Assembly: GCF_000801105.2 (NCBI RefSeq)
Contig: NC_079514.1
Coordinates: forward strand, 1,364,001-1,428,000
DNA from: Raphanus sativus
Lineage: Eukaryota; Streptophyta; Magnoliopsida; Brassicales; Brassicaceae
DNA: 64,000 nt
Direction of reading: 5' to 3'
The first letter of the stretch is position 1, and each line of letters begins with the position of its first letter. Of this stretch, positions 1 to 12,906 are shown piece after piece. Under the pieces are notes generated by a model that saw only the letters and a list, made by a program, of their open reading frames with translations, did not search any database and was not told the origin of the DNA. Made by a program: the position numbers and the translations under genes.

Positions 1-289
1 TTGACGAGAATAGGGCTAAAACAAACTTTAAAAATAGAAAATCAAAAATCAAAAAAGGAAAATAGGAGTTTGAAAGTTACGGTAGATTCTATTTCAGACC
101 CGTAAAGATCTCTGAGACCTGAAACGTTGAGTTTGAAACATTCTCTTATATCATTGTCTTTTTTCAGAGCTTGTTATTTGAGCTCTCCTTGTTTCTTTTA
201 TTCCTCCAACAAGGACGAGGTTCCAAAAGAACTTCTTCTTGTTCTACATCACAAAATTAACAAAAAAAATACAATAAAAAGAGAGTTCA
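1..289. other. Upstream region of BGAL11
   Basis: AT-rich sequence before the beta-galactosidase start. It probably holds the 5' leader and part of the promoter. I see no separate gene and no clear TATA box. Confidence 0.4.
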
Positions 290-3200
290 ATGAGAAAACC
301 TTCTCTTGATCGATGGCTCTTAGCGGCCTGTCTCGTGGTTCTCCTCTCGTCTTCTTGCGCATTCGCCTCGAAAAAGGAGGTGAAAAAGAAGAAGAATAAT
401 AAGGAGGTGACTTATGATGGAACATCTCTGATCATCGATGGCAAAAGAGAGCTTCTTTATTCCGGCTCTATCCATTATCCTCGAAGCACTCCTGAAGTAT
501 ATACATTTCAATCAAATTATCATATATTTTTCTTATAAGATTCTTTGTAATTGATATAGTCTTTTTGGATCTTGTCTAGATGTGGCCAAGTATCATCGAG
601 AGAGCGAAACAAGGTGGTTTGAACACGATTCAAACATATGTTTTCTGGAATGTACATGAGCTTGAACAAGGGAAGGTAATTGCAAAATCAAATCGATTCA
701 TACAACATATAAAACATAAATATATATAAAGAATTTTAGTAATGTTTTCGTCTGTTATGGTTGTTTTCATTAGTTCAACTTTTCGGGACGAAATGACTTG
801 GTGAAGTTCATAAAGTTGATTCAGAAGAATGGCATGTATGTGACATTGAGGCTTGGACCATTCATCCAAGCTGAATGGACTCATGGGTAATAAATTAAAT
901 AATTGCTTCTTTTTATTTTGATTATTTCTTTCTTAAATGTTTCCCTTAATGTTTTACGTGATTTGTTTTTATATTAGAGGACTTCCTTATTGGCTTAGAG
1001 AAGTTCCTGGAATTTTCTTCCGTACAGACAATAAAGAATTCAAGGTCTTATATCACATATATACAAAATGTGAGCCCTTATATAGTTAAAGAGATTAACA
1101 AAAAATAAAACTATTGCAGGAACATACAGAGAGGTATGTACGGACGGTACTCGACAAAATGAAGGAGGAAAAATTGTTTGCTTCACAAGGAGGCCCCATT
1201 ATATTAGGACAGGTCCTAAACAAAAACCCTAACACATATACCTAATCATCTTACAAACATGAACGGTATTATAATGAATATGAAATGCAGATAGAGAACG
1301 AGTATAGCGCGGTTCAACGCGCATATAAACAAGACGGAGTTAACTACATTAAATGGGCATCTAATTTGGTCGACACAATGAATCTTGGGATCCCATGGGT
1401 TATGTGCAAGCATAACGATGCTCCTGATCCTATGGTAAAGTTATTATAATGTCTTATGTCTAGGTTGTGTTTTGTATTAAACGATGCTCCTGATCCTTGA
1501 AATAGATCAATTCTTGCAATGGAAGGCATTGTGGTGATACTTTCCCTGGTCCAAACAAAGAAAACAAACCGTCTTTATGGACCGAGAACTGGACTACTCA
1601 GTGAGTTTTTAATCTTTGCTATCTTTGGTTAAACAATGTAGAAACTTGAGATTTAGTTATGAAAGTAAAAAGATATTGAGGGTTTCAAGATTCATTGCCA
1701 TTTACATTTCATACTTTTTTTACTTAACAGGTTCCGTGTGTTTGGTGATTCGCCAGTTAAAAGATCAGTAGAAGATATTGCTTTCTCAGTTGCTCGATTC
1801 TTCTCCAAGAATGGAACTCATGTGAACTACTACATGGTATAATAATAAACCCTTGAATTCTACTAAACTGCCTTTGAAAATCTTACAAAAGAATGCTTGT
1901 TGAAATACTTTAAAATCTTGCAGTACCATGGGGGAACCAACTTTGGCAGAACCTCTGCCCATTATGTCACCACTAGATACTACGATGATGCACCTCTTGA
2001 TGAATATGGTTTAGAGAGAGAGCCTAAGTATGGTCACCTTAAACATCTTCACAATGCTCTTAACCTTTGCAAGAAACCACTTCTCTGGGGTCAGCCTAGG
2101 ACCGAGAAGCCTGGAAAAGATACCGAGGTATTACTATAGCATGAACTCATCAAAAAAGATTCCAAAATTTTCCAAAGTACTTAAAAATTATTCAACTATA
2201 TACGTTTTTAATTACAGATTAGATACTACGAAGAACCTGGAACGAAATCTTGTGCAGCTTTCTTGGCTAACAACAACACCGAAGCTGCAGAAACCATTAA
2301 ATTCAGGGGGAAAGAATACGTGATAGCGCCACGTTCCATTAGTATTCTTCCAGATTGTAAAACTGTTGTTTACAACACTGCACAGGTGAAGTAAACATTC
2401 AATTTTGGTTTTATTAACAGTTACAAAGTCTTTAACTCATTATTGTTTATTTGGATCGGACCAGATTGTTTCTCACCACACTTCAAGGAACTTTATGAAG
2501 TCTAAGAAGGCGAACAAGAAGTTCGATTTCAAGGTGTTCACTGAGCCATTGCCTCATAAGCTAAAGGGTGACTCTTACATACCTGTTGAGCTTTACGGTT
2601 TGACTAAAGACAAGACAGACTATGGATGGTACACAACAAGGTAATTAAAAACTAATTTCATGTGATTATATATAACAAAGTTAAACGATGAAGAGAAACA
2701 TGAAGTTGATGTTGCTTTGCAGCTTCAAGATCAATAAGAATCAATTACCTAAGAAGAAAGGAGCTAAAACTGATGTGAGGATTGCTAGTCTTGGACACGC
2801 ATTGCACGTTTGGTTTAACGGAGAATACCTTGGTAAGAATGGTGTATATATGATGCAAAAATATGAAAATGAACTATGAGGATGATGATATTTTTCTCTA
2901 CTACCAGGAAGTGGACATGGAAGCCATGACGAGAAGAGTTTTGTTTTCCAAGAACCGGTTGCACTAAAAGAAGGAGAGAATCACCTTGTTATGCTTGGTG
3001 TTCTCACTGGATTTCCAGTAAGTAACAAATATAATTCAACGTTTTTTAAATGAATATATTGATGAAGATATGTTTCATATAATTGGTTGGCTTTTTTTTT
3101 CTGTTCTTACAGGATAGTGGAGCTTACTTGGAGCACAGATACACTGGTCCTCGTAGTGTTTCCATCTTAGGATTGAGTTCTGGAGTACTTGACCTCACTG

Positions 3201-4275
3201 AAAGCAGCAAATGGGGGAACAAGGTTTCAGTTTCTTAAATTTCTTGTAAATTTATAAAGTTTGGGAGAAATTAAGAGATTAAAGATCGGAATTTCCATTA
3301 TTAAAAAAATATTAAGAAAATATGTCATTTATTTGATCCCTTTTTTAATAACCTTTAGGTCGGTATGGAAGGAGAGAGACTCGGAATCCATACCGAGAAA
3401 GGTTTGAAGAAGGTCAAATGGCAGAAATTCACTGGAAAAGCACCAGGACTTACATGGTACCAGGTAATGAAAATAAGAATATATATATATATATATATAA
3501 TGTATGGCAAGAGATCTAGAGATTTTCTAAGGACATACTGACACATTTTAATGAATGTGAAACATATCAGACCTACTTCGATGCACCGGAGAGTGAAAGC
3601 GCAGCAGCGGTTCGCATGAGTGGAATGGGAAAGGGATTGATTTGGGTGAATGGAGAAGGCGTTGGAAGATATTGGATGTCTTTCTTGAACTCATTAAATC
3701 AATCCACGCAAATAGAATATCACATCCCTAGATCTTTCTTGAAGCCCAAGAAAAACCTTCTTGTTATATTCGAGGAAGAGCCTAATGTGAAACCTGAGAT
3801 TATAGACTTCGTCATCGTCAACAGAGACACTGTTTGTACTTACGTCGGAGAAGACTACATTCCAAGTGTTAGGCACTGGACAAGGAAGCAAGACCAGGTC
3901 CAAGCCATCACTGATAACGTGAGTCTCACAGCTACTCTTAAATGCTCTGGCAACAAGAAGATCGCAGAAGTCGAGTTCGCTAGCTTCGGAAACCCTATTG
4001 GTACTTGTGGAAACTTCACACTTGGTACTTGTAATGCTCCCGTTTCAAAGAAAGTCGTTGAGAAGGTAAAGATGATCAGATTGTGTTTCTTATTGATGTA
4101 TAATCGTAGCTTGTAACTAACACAAGAAACTTGTACGCAGCATTGTTTGGGGAAAGGAGAGTGTGTGATTCCGGTGAACAAAAGCACATTCAAACAAGAC
4201 AAGAAAGATTCATGCAAGAACGTTGTCAAGACGCTTGCCGTGCAAGTCAAGTGTGCTCGTGACAGGAAGAACTGA
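290..4275 (+). CDS. BGAL11: Beta-galactosidase 11-like, GH35 family with C-terminal lectin domain
   Basis: Secreted glycoside hydrolase that removes terminal beta-galactosyl residues from cell-wall polysaccharides or glycoproteins. I read 17 exons: 290-496, 580-675, 774-886, 978-1044, 1120-1212, 1291-1434, 1506-1600, 1731-1836, 1924-2127, 2218-2385, 2465-2640, 2723-2832, 2908-3017, 3113-3223, 3359-3463, 3571-4065 and 4141-4275. All introns are GT-AG and the frame stays open for 844 residues, the usual family length. Residues 1-27 look like a signal peptide. The GH35 motif [13 protein letters not shown] ends near residue 197 and carries the acid/base Glu; the nucleophile Glu is in WTENW near residue 267. 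The last ~90 residues form a Cys-rich galactose-binding (SUEL-type) lectin domain. The gene lies upstream of APX3, as At4g35010 lies beside At4g35000, which supports BGAL11; other clade members are possible. Intron 6 carries a copied piece of exon 6. Confidence 0.9.
1413..1497 (+). repeat. Copy of the exon 6 end inside BGAL11 intron 6
   Basis: The 18 bases AACGATGCTCCTGATCCT at 1413-1430, the coding end of exon 6, occur again at about 1480-1497 inside the intron, shortly before the exon 7 acceptor. The second copy is followed by a different sequence that lacks the GTAAAG donor. Confidence 0.85.
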
Positions 4276-4917
4276 GGGTATCTTTTTATCATCACTATCA
4301 CATATGGTTCAATGTTCTGCTTTTAGTAGACCAATCTCAAAAGTGCTCGTGTGGCAACATTGTTTGTATATGGTTTCTTAAATTTAAACGTTCATATCCG
4401 AAGTAAGATATTGGCATATGATCGATCCTATCAAGAAACAACTACGTATTCAAAAACATTATCTGATTGTTTATAAACCCTTTTATTGAATGTTTCCTTT
4501 TATTTTGTAGAAAATAACACAAAGAGGAGCTGGTCAAGAGAAAAAAAAATTATATTTCATTTTATTGTAATATATTTATTTATTTATTTCACTGTAAACG
4601 TATCATAAAAAAAAAAATGTAAACATTTTAAAAAAAAATTAACAAAAATTTCTCAGAGATAACATGCGTGCCGTTATTAAAGATGTGTATAGAAACGCAT
4701 GCTGTTTTACTTGAACAAAAATGACATGAGAATCCCACGTGGACAAGCGTATCTTAACAACCAATGAGGTCCACCGAAAGATGTGGCTGAGAAAAACAGC
4801 AGATAACTGACACCTGATCTGTTTCAGTTTGGTCCGAACAAAAATCAAAAAATCTTAACCCCCCACCTTGACCATATCATTCTCCTCTCAATTCACCATT
4901 GACGATTAAAAAGAGCT
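4276..4917. other. BGAL11-APX3 intergenic region
   Basis: 3' flank of BGAL11 and promoter plus leader of APX3. It contains A-rich tracts near 4540-4640 and no other gene. Confidence 0.5.
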
Positions 4918-7092
4918 ATGGCGGCACCGATTGTTAACGCTGAGTACACGAAAGAGATCAACAAGGCTCGCCGTGATCTCCGCTCAATCATCTCGAGCAA
5001 GAACTGTGCTCCGATCATGCTTAGATTAGCGTAAGTCTTCAGTTTCTATCGTTTTTATTCGCTTGATGTGGAAAAAGGATCGATCTTTATTGCTCGTTTT
5101 GATTGGTTATATGTTTCTTTTGTGAAGATGGCACGATGCTGGAACCTATGATGCACAGTCGAAGACAGGGGGACCTAATGGGTCTATAAGGAACGAAGAG
5201 GAGTACACTCACGGCGCCAATAGTGGTTTAAAGATCGCTCTTGAAATCTGTGGTGTGTGTTTTTTCTTTGGATAGGCAATAATACTGTGTTCTTATATGT
5301 TGGTGTATCGTTTTTATAATATGGTTTTAGAACATTGTTTAATAAAAACCCATTATGATTACGGAATGGAGTTTGAATTTTTGAAATTTAAGAGATGTTT
5401 TCTTTATGTTTCAGAGGGAGTGAAAGCTAAACATCCTAAAATCACCTATGCGGATCTGTACCAGGTGATTATGATTTTTTTACCTTAAAACTATCATGTA
5501 CTTTGTTGCTTTGTCTGCTCAGTTACTGTATACTGCACGTGTCTCATATGCTCCTCCCATGTTTAGACTTGTTTTGGTAGGCTAGGTTGATGGTTGAGAT
5601 GTGTATTTATGTTTAGTTTTCCAACAGAGGAATAATGGCAGTTTGTTCCAGGAGATCTTGCCTGATTGTGATTTGGTTTATAAGAACTAGAGATTGACTA
5701 AGTAGTTCAAGTAAACCATACACATAGATTTCAAAATAACATATTTTTGAAATTGAGTTCCTGAATTTGGCATGACCAAGAGAGGCTTGTAACCTTTTTT
5801 TTTTGCAGTTAGATTCTGTAAATTGTTAACCCATTTTTGTTATTCACTTAATACTTGGACTGAATAGACAACTCGTGTTTTAGTATTGTTGTATACCCAT
5901 TTTTATAGTTGGTCTTGCAAGGTCAAAAGACTAAAGGCATCCAAGTTCTGTATTTGGATAATTTACTTTTGTTTAAGCCAACTTTTTTTACAGCTTGCTG
6001 GTGTGGTAGCAGTGGAGGTTACTGGTGGACCTGACATCAGTTTCCAACCTGGGAGAAAAGTAAGTTCTTTCATATGACAGTTACCAGTTTAACACCTGAG
6101 CAAATTATTATAACTATGTGTTTCTTCTATCTTACAGGATTCAAATGTTTGCCCTAGGGAAGGAAGACTTCCTGATGCTACAAAAAGTACAATAGCTATT
6201 TTATATCATGGAGTTAGATGATCTTTCTCTATCAATTGACCCTGTGTGTTTGTCTGTAGATTTCCAACATCTTAGAGATGTCTTCTACCGCATGGGATTA
6301 TCTGATAAGGATATTGTAGCACTCTCAGGGGGTCATACTCTGGTATAAACTCATCCGATTTTTTTCTTCTTCTAAACAAATTAAAACTTTTCTCTGTTCT
6401 TATGACCAACTTTTGGGGGTGTTTTAGGGAAGGGCTCATCCAGAGAGGTCCGGCTTCGATGGTCCGTGGACTCAAGAGCCTCTGAAGTTTGATAACTCAT
6501 ACTTCGTGTAAGTTTTCATTTCTTTTTCCTCTGAGAGCTTAAATTTTCTGTTTTATTTTTTTGGATTTGTTCTGTTTGTTTTTTTCCAAGAACAACAAGA
6601 ACCAAACAGTTACTTTACTACAGGATTGGTTAACCAATGATTTTGTTAATGTTTTGGTACCAGGGAACTGCTGAAAGGAGAATCAGAGGGCTTGTTGAAA
6701 CTTCCATCTGACAAGACTTTGTTGGAAGACCCAGAGTTCCGTCGTTATGTTGACCTTTATGCTAAGGTATAGACTGCAAATCTTCTTTGTCTCTTGAACC
6801 ATTTGCTTCTTTTGTTGGCATATGATTTATCTATCAGATTTGTCAAGTTCTTGTCTTGTTTGCTGTTATTTGATGAGTTCAGTTTGTGTTGTGACAGGAT
6901 GAAGATGCATTCTTCAGAGACTACGCAGAATCTCACAAGAAACTCTCTGAGCTCGGTTTCAACCCCAACGCCTCGGCGGCCAAAGCTTGTTCAGACAGCA
7001 CTGTTCTGGCTCAGGGAGCTTTCGGTGTTGCTATTGCGGCTGCGGTCGTTGCCTTAAGTTACTTTTACGAGATCCGAAAGAAGATGAAGTAA
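4918..7092 (+). CDS. APX3: Ascorbate peroxidase 3, peroxisomal membrane-bound
   Basis: Class I haem peroxidase that reduces hydrogen peroxide with ascorbate at the peroxisome membrane. Nine exons: 4918-5030, 5128-5252, 5415-5464, 5994-6059, 6138-6186, 6260-6342, 6428-6507, 6664-6766 and 6898-7092, giving 287 residues, the same length as I recall for Arabidopsis APX3. The distal active-site region is MLRLAWHDAGTY (Arg and His visible) and the proximal haem His lies in [12 protein letters not shown]. The C-terminus has a hydrophobic segment ([21 protein letters not shown]) followed by basic RKKMK, a tail-anchored peroxisomal membrane signal; this tail separates APX3 from the cytosolic APX1/2 forms. 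No splice or frame damage seen. The closest alternative is the APX5 paralogue, but position beside BGAL11 and MYB32 favours APX3. Confidence 0.93.
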
Positions 7093-9163
7093 AAAGGAGT
7101 CAGAAGCAAAACAATTATCTTATCTTTTGCATTAAAGAAACTATCGATCATCTATAGAATGTGTAATGCATGCTACAAAGATGTTAAAACTCTTTAATCC
7201 ACGGTCATACTATGTTTTAGTAAGAAAAAGACAAAGTTAATGGTTTTGGTTCATGGCTGCGTTACGGTTCATTACAACGTTAGGGGTTCTGAAAGTGATT
7301 ATATGCTAACAAATGTTATGTGGATGTCTACCAAAGACCGGTCGATATCAACAAAAGTGGGGCATAGTTTGAAACTGGACCTAACATGTTGGGTTGGGTT
7401 TTGTTAGGTAGGGAGCTTCTTTAAATGTTTATATTTATTGTTTGACAGTCACCAACTAGATTGGCTTCAGATGGCATCTAATGGACGTAAAGCGTTTTCT
7501 TGCGTCACCGAATTAACTTTATTCCATTTTTGTTTCTATTAAAAACTATAATGTTGTTACGTATAAGAACTTTTATTGTATGGAATGTGAAGGTTATATA
7601 AGCTAACAAAATACATATTTAAAAAACTAAAAAAAAATAATAGACATTTTATAAAGTTACGCTTCTGTGGAGGATAGTTGGGAGATATCTTAGTTAGGAT
7701 GTTGCACTCTGCACTGGTACCCACTACCCATTTTAGGTAATGTAGACGTTTTAAAAGGCGTATAGTATGTAATATGTACCTTCAGTTTAAGATTTGTTAG
7801 GTGTGTGGACAACAAATCACATGTATACTCTATCGAACTTCTTTATTGGTAATTCATTAAATACTCTACTATGTCGGTAGGAGTTGAGAGTAAATGTACA
7901 CCAGTAAATCTACCAAACTCTTTAAGATTGTCTTTCAGGTATCAAACAAACTCTTACCAATAAAGCTACTTTCCTTTTATATAAAAAAATAACTAAAAAC
8001 AATTTTGAAAACCAGAATTATTATTTGGCATGTTTTGTCGATACTTAATTTCAAAAATATCGTGATAGCTATTTTGAAAACAAATTTGAAACATACTATA
8101 TTGTTACAAAAGATCAATAATACCATATGATAAGATAACCTACATAGCAACTTTACAAAGTTAAGAAGGTGATGTCTTTTAATTTGCTCCGGTAAATACG
8201 GGTATTTACAAATAATCATATGCAATCATGTTATTTGATGTAGAGTTTCAACCGAATGATTTATTCCATGATAGGCTTGCGAAAATCGTTTTCTCAATAA
8301 ACCATGTTTTTTAAAAAATTAGTTGGACGTTACTACTATAATAGGAAACCTTGAATTAATGACGAAAACATGATGTTAAAGGATTTGTATTTTGTAGCTA
8401 GGAAAGTAGAAAGGTTGCTTGTTAGGGTAAATCATTAAAAGAGAAGGAGAAACCATGATTTAAACCAGCTCTTTAATTTTCATCAACATTACAAACTCCA
8501 CGTGAGGTTGTATCTTCCAAACTATTTCTTAATGACACTTTTAGTCTTCTAAAGATCATATTGGTTCAACTTGCTTATTCTTTTTCAAGTATTAATGAAG
8601 GGTAAGATTGTTGGAGAATATGTACATTGTAGAAACTCCACAACACAATGAAAGACATCATCTATAACTAGCATTTTAAAAACTATTGATCTGAATACTC
8701 TACTTTGGGTGCTCAACCTTCTTACCAAACTCACTATGAAAAATACTATTTTAATATTATTGTAACATAAATACCCATAACTCGGTGCAGTACGAAACCA
8801 TCACACGTTGTCTTCTGCACTGTGATAGGATCAAATTAATCAAGTGGTTTACTACAACAAAACGCATGTCGCCATTTCAAAATTTGAAAGTGTGTATACT
8901 ATGATTATTGTTTGACTTTCACACGCCTACTAGGCTTAAGTACAGTTTATATTCGGGTTTGTAAAACAAACATAAATGCGTTTTCCCATTGATATTGTGA
9001 ACAAAGATCGTGTGAATATTATTATATTTTTATAATTTCGATCTAAAAGAGTAACAAAAAAAAAAACTAAAATCAGAAACAGCGGCCACTAGCCACTCCT
9101 TTAAACGTGTCTTACCAACTCTCTTCTAGAAAGAGTTTAGGCTTGTCCTCACCTTCCTCCTCC

Positions 9164-9205
<42 letters not shown>

Positions 9206-9260
9206 ACATATCTCCATAAAGCCCTAGTTTCATCATCACAAGATCATCATCATAAGAAGA
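7093..9260. other. APX3-MYB32 intergenic region
   Basis: About 2.2 kb of AT-rich DNA: APX3 3' end, then the MYB32 promoter and leader. Only short, unconvincing open frames. The last 100 bases are the CT-rich MYB32 leader. Confidence 0.5.
9166..9202 (+). repeat. CT microsatellite in the MYB32 leader
   Basis: Nearly pure CT dinucleotide tract of about 37 bases, 60 bases before the MYB32 start codon. CT tracts are common in plant 5' leaders; length variation between lines is likely. Confidence 0.9.
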
Positions 9261-9261
9261 T

Positions 9262-10143
9262 ATGGGAAGGTCTCCATGCTGCGAGAAAGACCACACGAAC
9301 AAAGGAGCTTGGACTAAGGAAGAAGACCATAAGCTCATCTCTTACATCAAATCTCACGGCGAAGGCTGTTGGCGTTCTCTCCCTGCATCCGCCGGCCTTC
9401 TCCGCTGCGGCAAAAGCTGCCGTCTCCGTTGGATTAACTACCTCCGTCCTGATCTCAAGAGGGGTAACTTCACCCTCGAAGAAGATGATCTCATCATCAA
9501 ACTACATAGCCTCCTTGGAAACAAGTAAAGACTTTCAACAAAATCCTCTGTTTTATGCTCTGTTTCTCATACTCTGTTTTTTTTTAACTTCAGGTGGTCT
9601 CTTATTGCGACGAGGTTACCGGGAAGAACAGACAACGAGATTAAAAACTACTGGAATACACATGTAAAGAGGAAGCTTATAAGAGGAGGGATTGATCCCG
9701 CTACTCATCGGCCGATCAAAGCTCGTCGAGATTCGCCTGAGTTTAGAGAAACAGAGGACTCGCTTGTAAAGGTTCTCTCTTTCGGTCCTCAGTTGGAGAA
9801 AGAGGAAGGTTTTGGGGAGGAGAGAAGATATCAAAAGGGTTCGGCTTGCAAAAACGAGAGCTTAGATTTGAATCTTGAGCTTAGAATCAGCCCGCCCTGC
9901 CAAAACCAACAGCACCGTGATGAGACTAAACTCCAGTTTGGGAAAGAGAAGTATCGCTGCGGCGCGTGTCGTTTTGGGTTAAGAAACGCCAAGGAGTGTA
10001 GCTGCGGTAATGTGAAATGTCAGATAGAGGATAGTAGTAGTAGCAGCTACTCTTCAAGCGACATTAGTAGTAGTATTGTTGGTTATGACTTCTTGGGTTT
10101 AAACACTAGTGTCGTGGATTTTACTAGCTTGGAAATGAACTGA
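9262..10143 (+). CDS. MYB32: R2R3-MYB transcriptional repressor MYB32, subgroup 4
   Basis: DNA-binding repressor of phenylpropanoid and pollen-wall related genes (family knowledge). Two exons, 9262-9524 and 9594-10143, give 270 residues. The start [20 protein letters not shown] is the usual R2R3-MYB N-terminus; R2 and R3 repeats fill residues 13-115 with the expected tryptophans. Only the R3 intron is present; the R2 intron is missing, as expected for this subgroup. After the MYB domain come the EAR repression motif LDLNLEL, a Cys-rich zinc-finger-like motif ([17 protein letters not shown]) and a C-terminal YDFLGL motif, all subgroup 4 marks. MYB4 and MYB7 are relatives, but the tail and the neighbours APX3 and SLP2 match MYB32. 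No damage seen. Confidence 0.93.
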
Positions 10144-11888
10144 AATGAACAATATTTAAAAAAAAGGCTTTAGAGACTCTTTCTTGTACATTCTAAAATC
10201 TTCTAAGTTTGAACACCAATCGGAGCCATTAAAGAAAATTACTGAAAGCTGTGTTATTAACAATTTAAGTTACTCTTCTCTTGTCCAATTTCATCTATAC
10301 TTTCCCAAATTCCCTTCATTATTCAATGATAGTTTCCCAAGGTGAATCAAAAATATAACCGTGGCCTTGGGTAAATAAAAATCTTGGTTCTCAAGTTCAA
10401 CAATACGTTAGCTTTTAACGTAGTTTTCACATCTTTTAGGACACTAGCATGCATTTATCGGTCTTAGATTCATGCTAGTCTATTCAAAGATGTGAACATT
10501 TTAGTTCATAGTCTATATAGTCTACTACAAGGTATGAAAATTTTATGTTTTCCTAAGTCGAATGTTATGGCTTAATGTTTACCCGACAAGAGAGATATCT
10601 ACATAGTGATTTTTACTCTTATCTTGAAAACTCTTTGAGTAACTAGGACAACTTAAATCCCAAGTGCCCAATCTATGTTTGACAATTGTCTTTGGTTATT
10701 ATTCCCAAGAAATTTGACATTTCTAGAAAGAGGATAATCTATGTAAGGATGAGAAGTTTGAGAACGATTGAAAGGTATTCTTAGTGCATGTTCTTATTCA
10801 TTACAACCTTTCGTTTCATCAATTATTAACTGATACAATACTACTATAAAACATACAATGTGCTAATACAATGTGTTTACCAAATGATAGTTCGTTTCAC
10901 TTAAATTAACAATGTACTGTATATTTTAACGAGAAGGTTCACTATCACCCTATTTCCAAAAACAGTACGAATAATATCTAGGACATTGGTATATATGGTG
11001 TTGATTTTTTCAAAGATTTTTCAACTCTAAAAGTAAATAGCGGCCACACAAATGAAAAGGTAGATAGACCCTAAACAGAACTGTGTATGTATAGTAGTTT
11101 GCATTATGCTTGCGATAATGATGCTTCTGAAAAAGTCTGTCATAGATATATAAGATACATGGAATAGCGGAATGTGAGAAACACGTCAAAGATCAAACGG
11201 TATAAACTTGAGATTAAGTATGCAGATTGTATGATTAGGATTTGGATAAATTATAGTTTGTAATTTGAACTAATTTGATTGATTATGTCAGGAATTTAAA
11301 TCCATGAAACTTAACAGCATATGTTAGTTAACACTGCAGTCGACAATAATGAAAGTCTTTCCCTTCGTTAACACCTGAATACAATACACGTTACAAAAAA
11401 GGAAATAGTTCTCCCTTTGTTAACACTTGTATAGAGCATACGTTGACACACAAACATTCGTATTGTTTTTAAATCATGATTATAGAACTTTTATGGCTCG
11501 AGTCCTCGAGATATCAAACAAAACATTTAAAACACTTATCTGAGCAAGAAGAAAGTCATATGTTTTGGTTAAGGCCTACGGCAAAGTAGTAGTACAAACC
11601 AGAAGCCCAATGATAGCTCTTATGGGCTTTTATATTGGAATTTTCTGATGGGTTCGTGATAATCTGTGTAACCTATAATCCTAGTGTCTGACTACAAATT
11701 AAATGATAGCAGAAGCTGGTATGTATAGCCGTTGTGATTTACAGTCGACGAATATAGTAATATTAAGGATCGCAGAAGTTTTTGATGCCTTGCTTTTGTC
11801 AGAATGCAGCTACTCAGGCTCTCTCTGCTCAAGTCCGCTCCTCTTCTTCACCATCAATATAAAAAAATAAATATCCAAATATTATATA

Positions 11889-12136
11889 CTCTCTCTTTCC
11901 TAAATACTTGATGTTATGGATGATGGCACAAGAATTAAGGAATATATTTTTATCTTAAAAAGTAGCATTGAAAAGAAAAATTAAAACTAATCCAACCAAT
12001 AATCAAAAAGATTATAAGATTCTATTGGTCACACAGTTTTCAATAAAGCTATAACTAATATAAAAATATCAAAACATCATCTATTTTAAAACATCCAAAA
12101 TTCTCCAAAACATCATCTAATTTGGAACGGAGGGAG
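11889..12136. mobile_element. Stowaway-like MITE, 248 bp
   Basis: Left end CTCTCTCTTTCC and right end GGAACGGAGGGAG are imperfect inverted repeats of the CTCCCTCCGTTCC type, flanked by TA on both sides. AT-rich, non-coding interior with inverted subterminal similarity. Confidence 0.75.
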
Positions 12137-12664
12137 TACTATACTTTAAAAGTTTGCTATACAATATAATGATTACTAAACTCTTTTGGTGATGAAATCA
12201 GCAGCTTTGCAACCAGTTAGCAAGTAGCACAGAATGTGATGAGTTTCATTGAAGAAATCGACCGTTAGTAGTGGATCGTGTATTATAGTCACGATGATCG
12301 CACATGCATGTGATCACCTCTTTTGTGGAGAAAAGAGCAAAAACAAGTAAAGGTAACTTCCGCAGTTCCAATGTCCACAAAGATTAAATAAAAGAGAAAA
12401 ATACAGTGAATCCTACAAAGGTATGACTCATTTTCGCAGTATCTCAGTGAAACGTAGTCGTTTGAAGCAGCACTGTGTGCCCACTGCCCAGTGTCCCACC
12501 CATCTCATTAATTATGTAATTAAGGGATTAAACCAATATATTAGTTCTCCATCAAATCAAATAAGTAAATAATAGTACTATACTTTTTCAATTACATACC
12601 TGTTTTGAAGAATTATGTTTTGGTTAAAAGAGACGAAACTAACTAAAATTGTATTTCGTGATTT

Positions 12665-12680
12665 TTTTTTCTGGACAACA
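12665..12680 (-). mobile_element. Tail-only retroposon insertion, 16 bp
   Basis: Insert of six T plus CTGGACAACA between direct repeats 12651-12664 and 12681-12694 (13 of 14 identical). Read on the minus strand it is a short tail ending in A. Confidence 0.55.
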
Positions 12681-12906
12681 GTATTTTGTGATTTATTAAT
12701 CCTATTATTTTTCCAGAATCATACAAGCGACATGGTACAAGGAATGTTTTTGCAGGATGATTATCCAGAGTGATTAATAAAGTAATTAGATTATACTATT
12801 AGTTAAATACAAATAAAGTAAATTATTACTTTTTCCTTTATATTAAGTCAGACAAGCACCAATGTCGGTAAAACCCCACTCACTTCACTCTCTCCACTCC
12901 CCCCCA

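Larger units (their letters stand above)
10144..12861. other. MYB32-SLP2 intergenic region
   Basis: About 2.7 kb of AT-rich DNA with one Stowaway-like MITE (11889-12136) and one tail-only insertion (12665-12680). No gene recognised. Confidence 0.5.

Noticed and set aside
4585..4625. Tail-only insertion candidate at an A run
   Set aside because: Flanking repeat is only about seven bases (TGTAAAC), too short in AT-rich DNA.
7977..8225. 82-residue minus frame in AT-rich DNA
   Set aside because: Low-complexity Ile/Phe/Lys composition expected from AT-rich sequence; no homology.
9107..9667. 186-residue frame overlapping MYB32
   Set aside because: Low-complexity leader and off-frame reading of MYB32 exon 1; the MYB frame has clear R2R3 homology.
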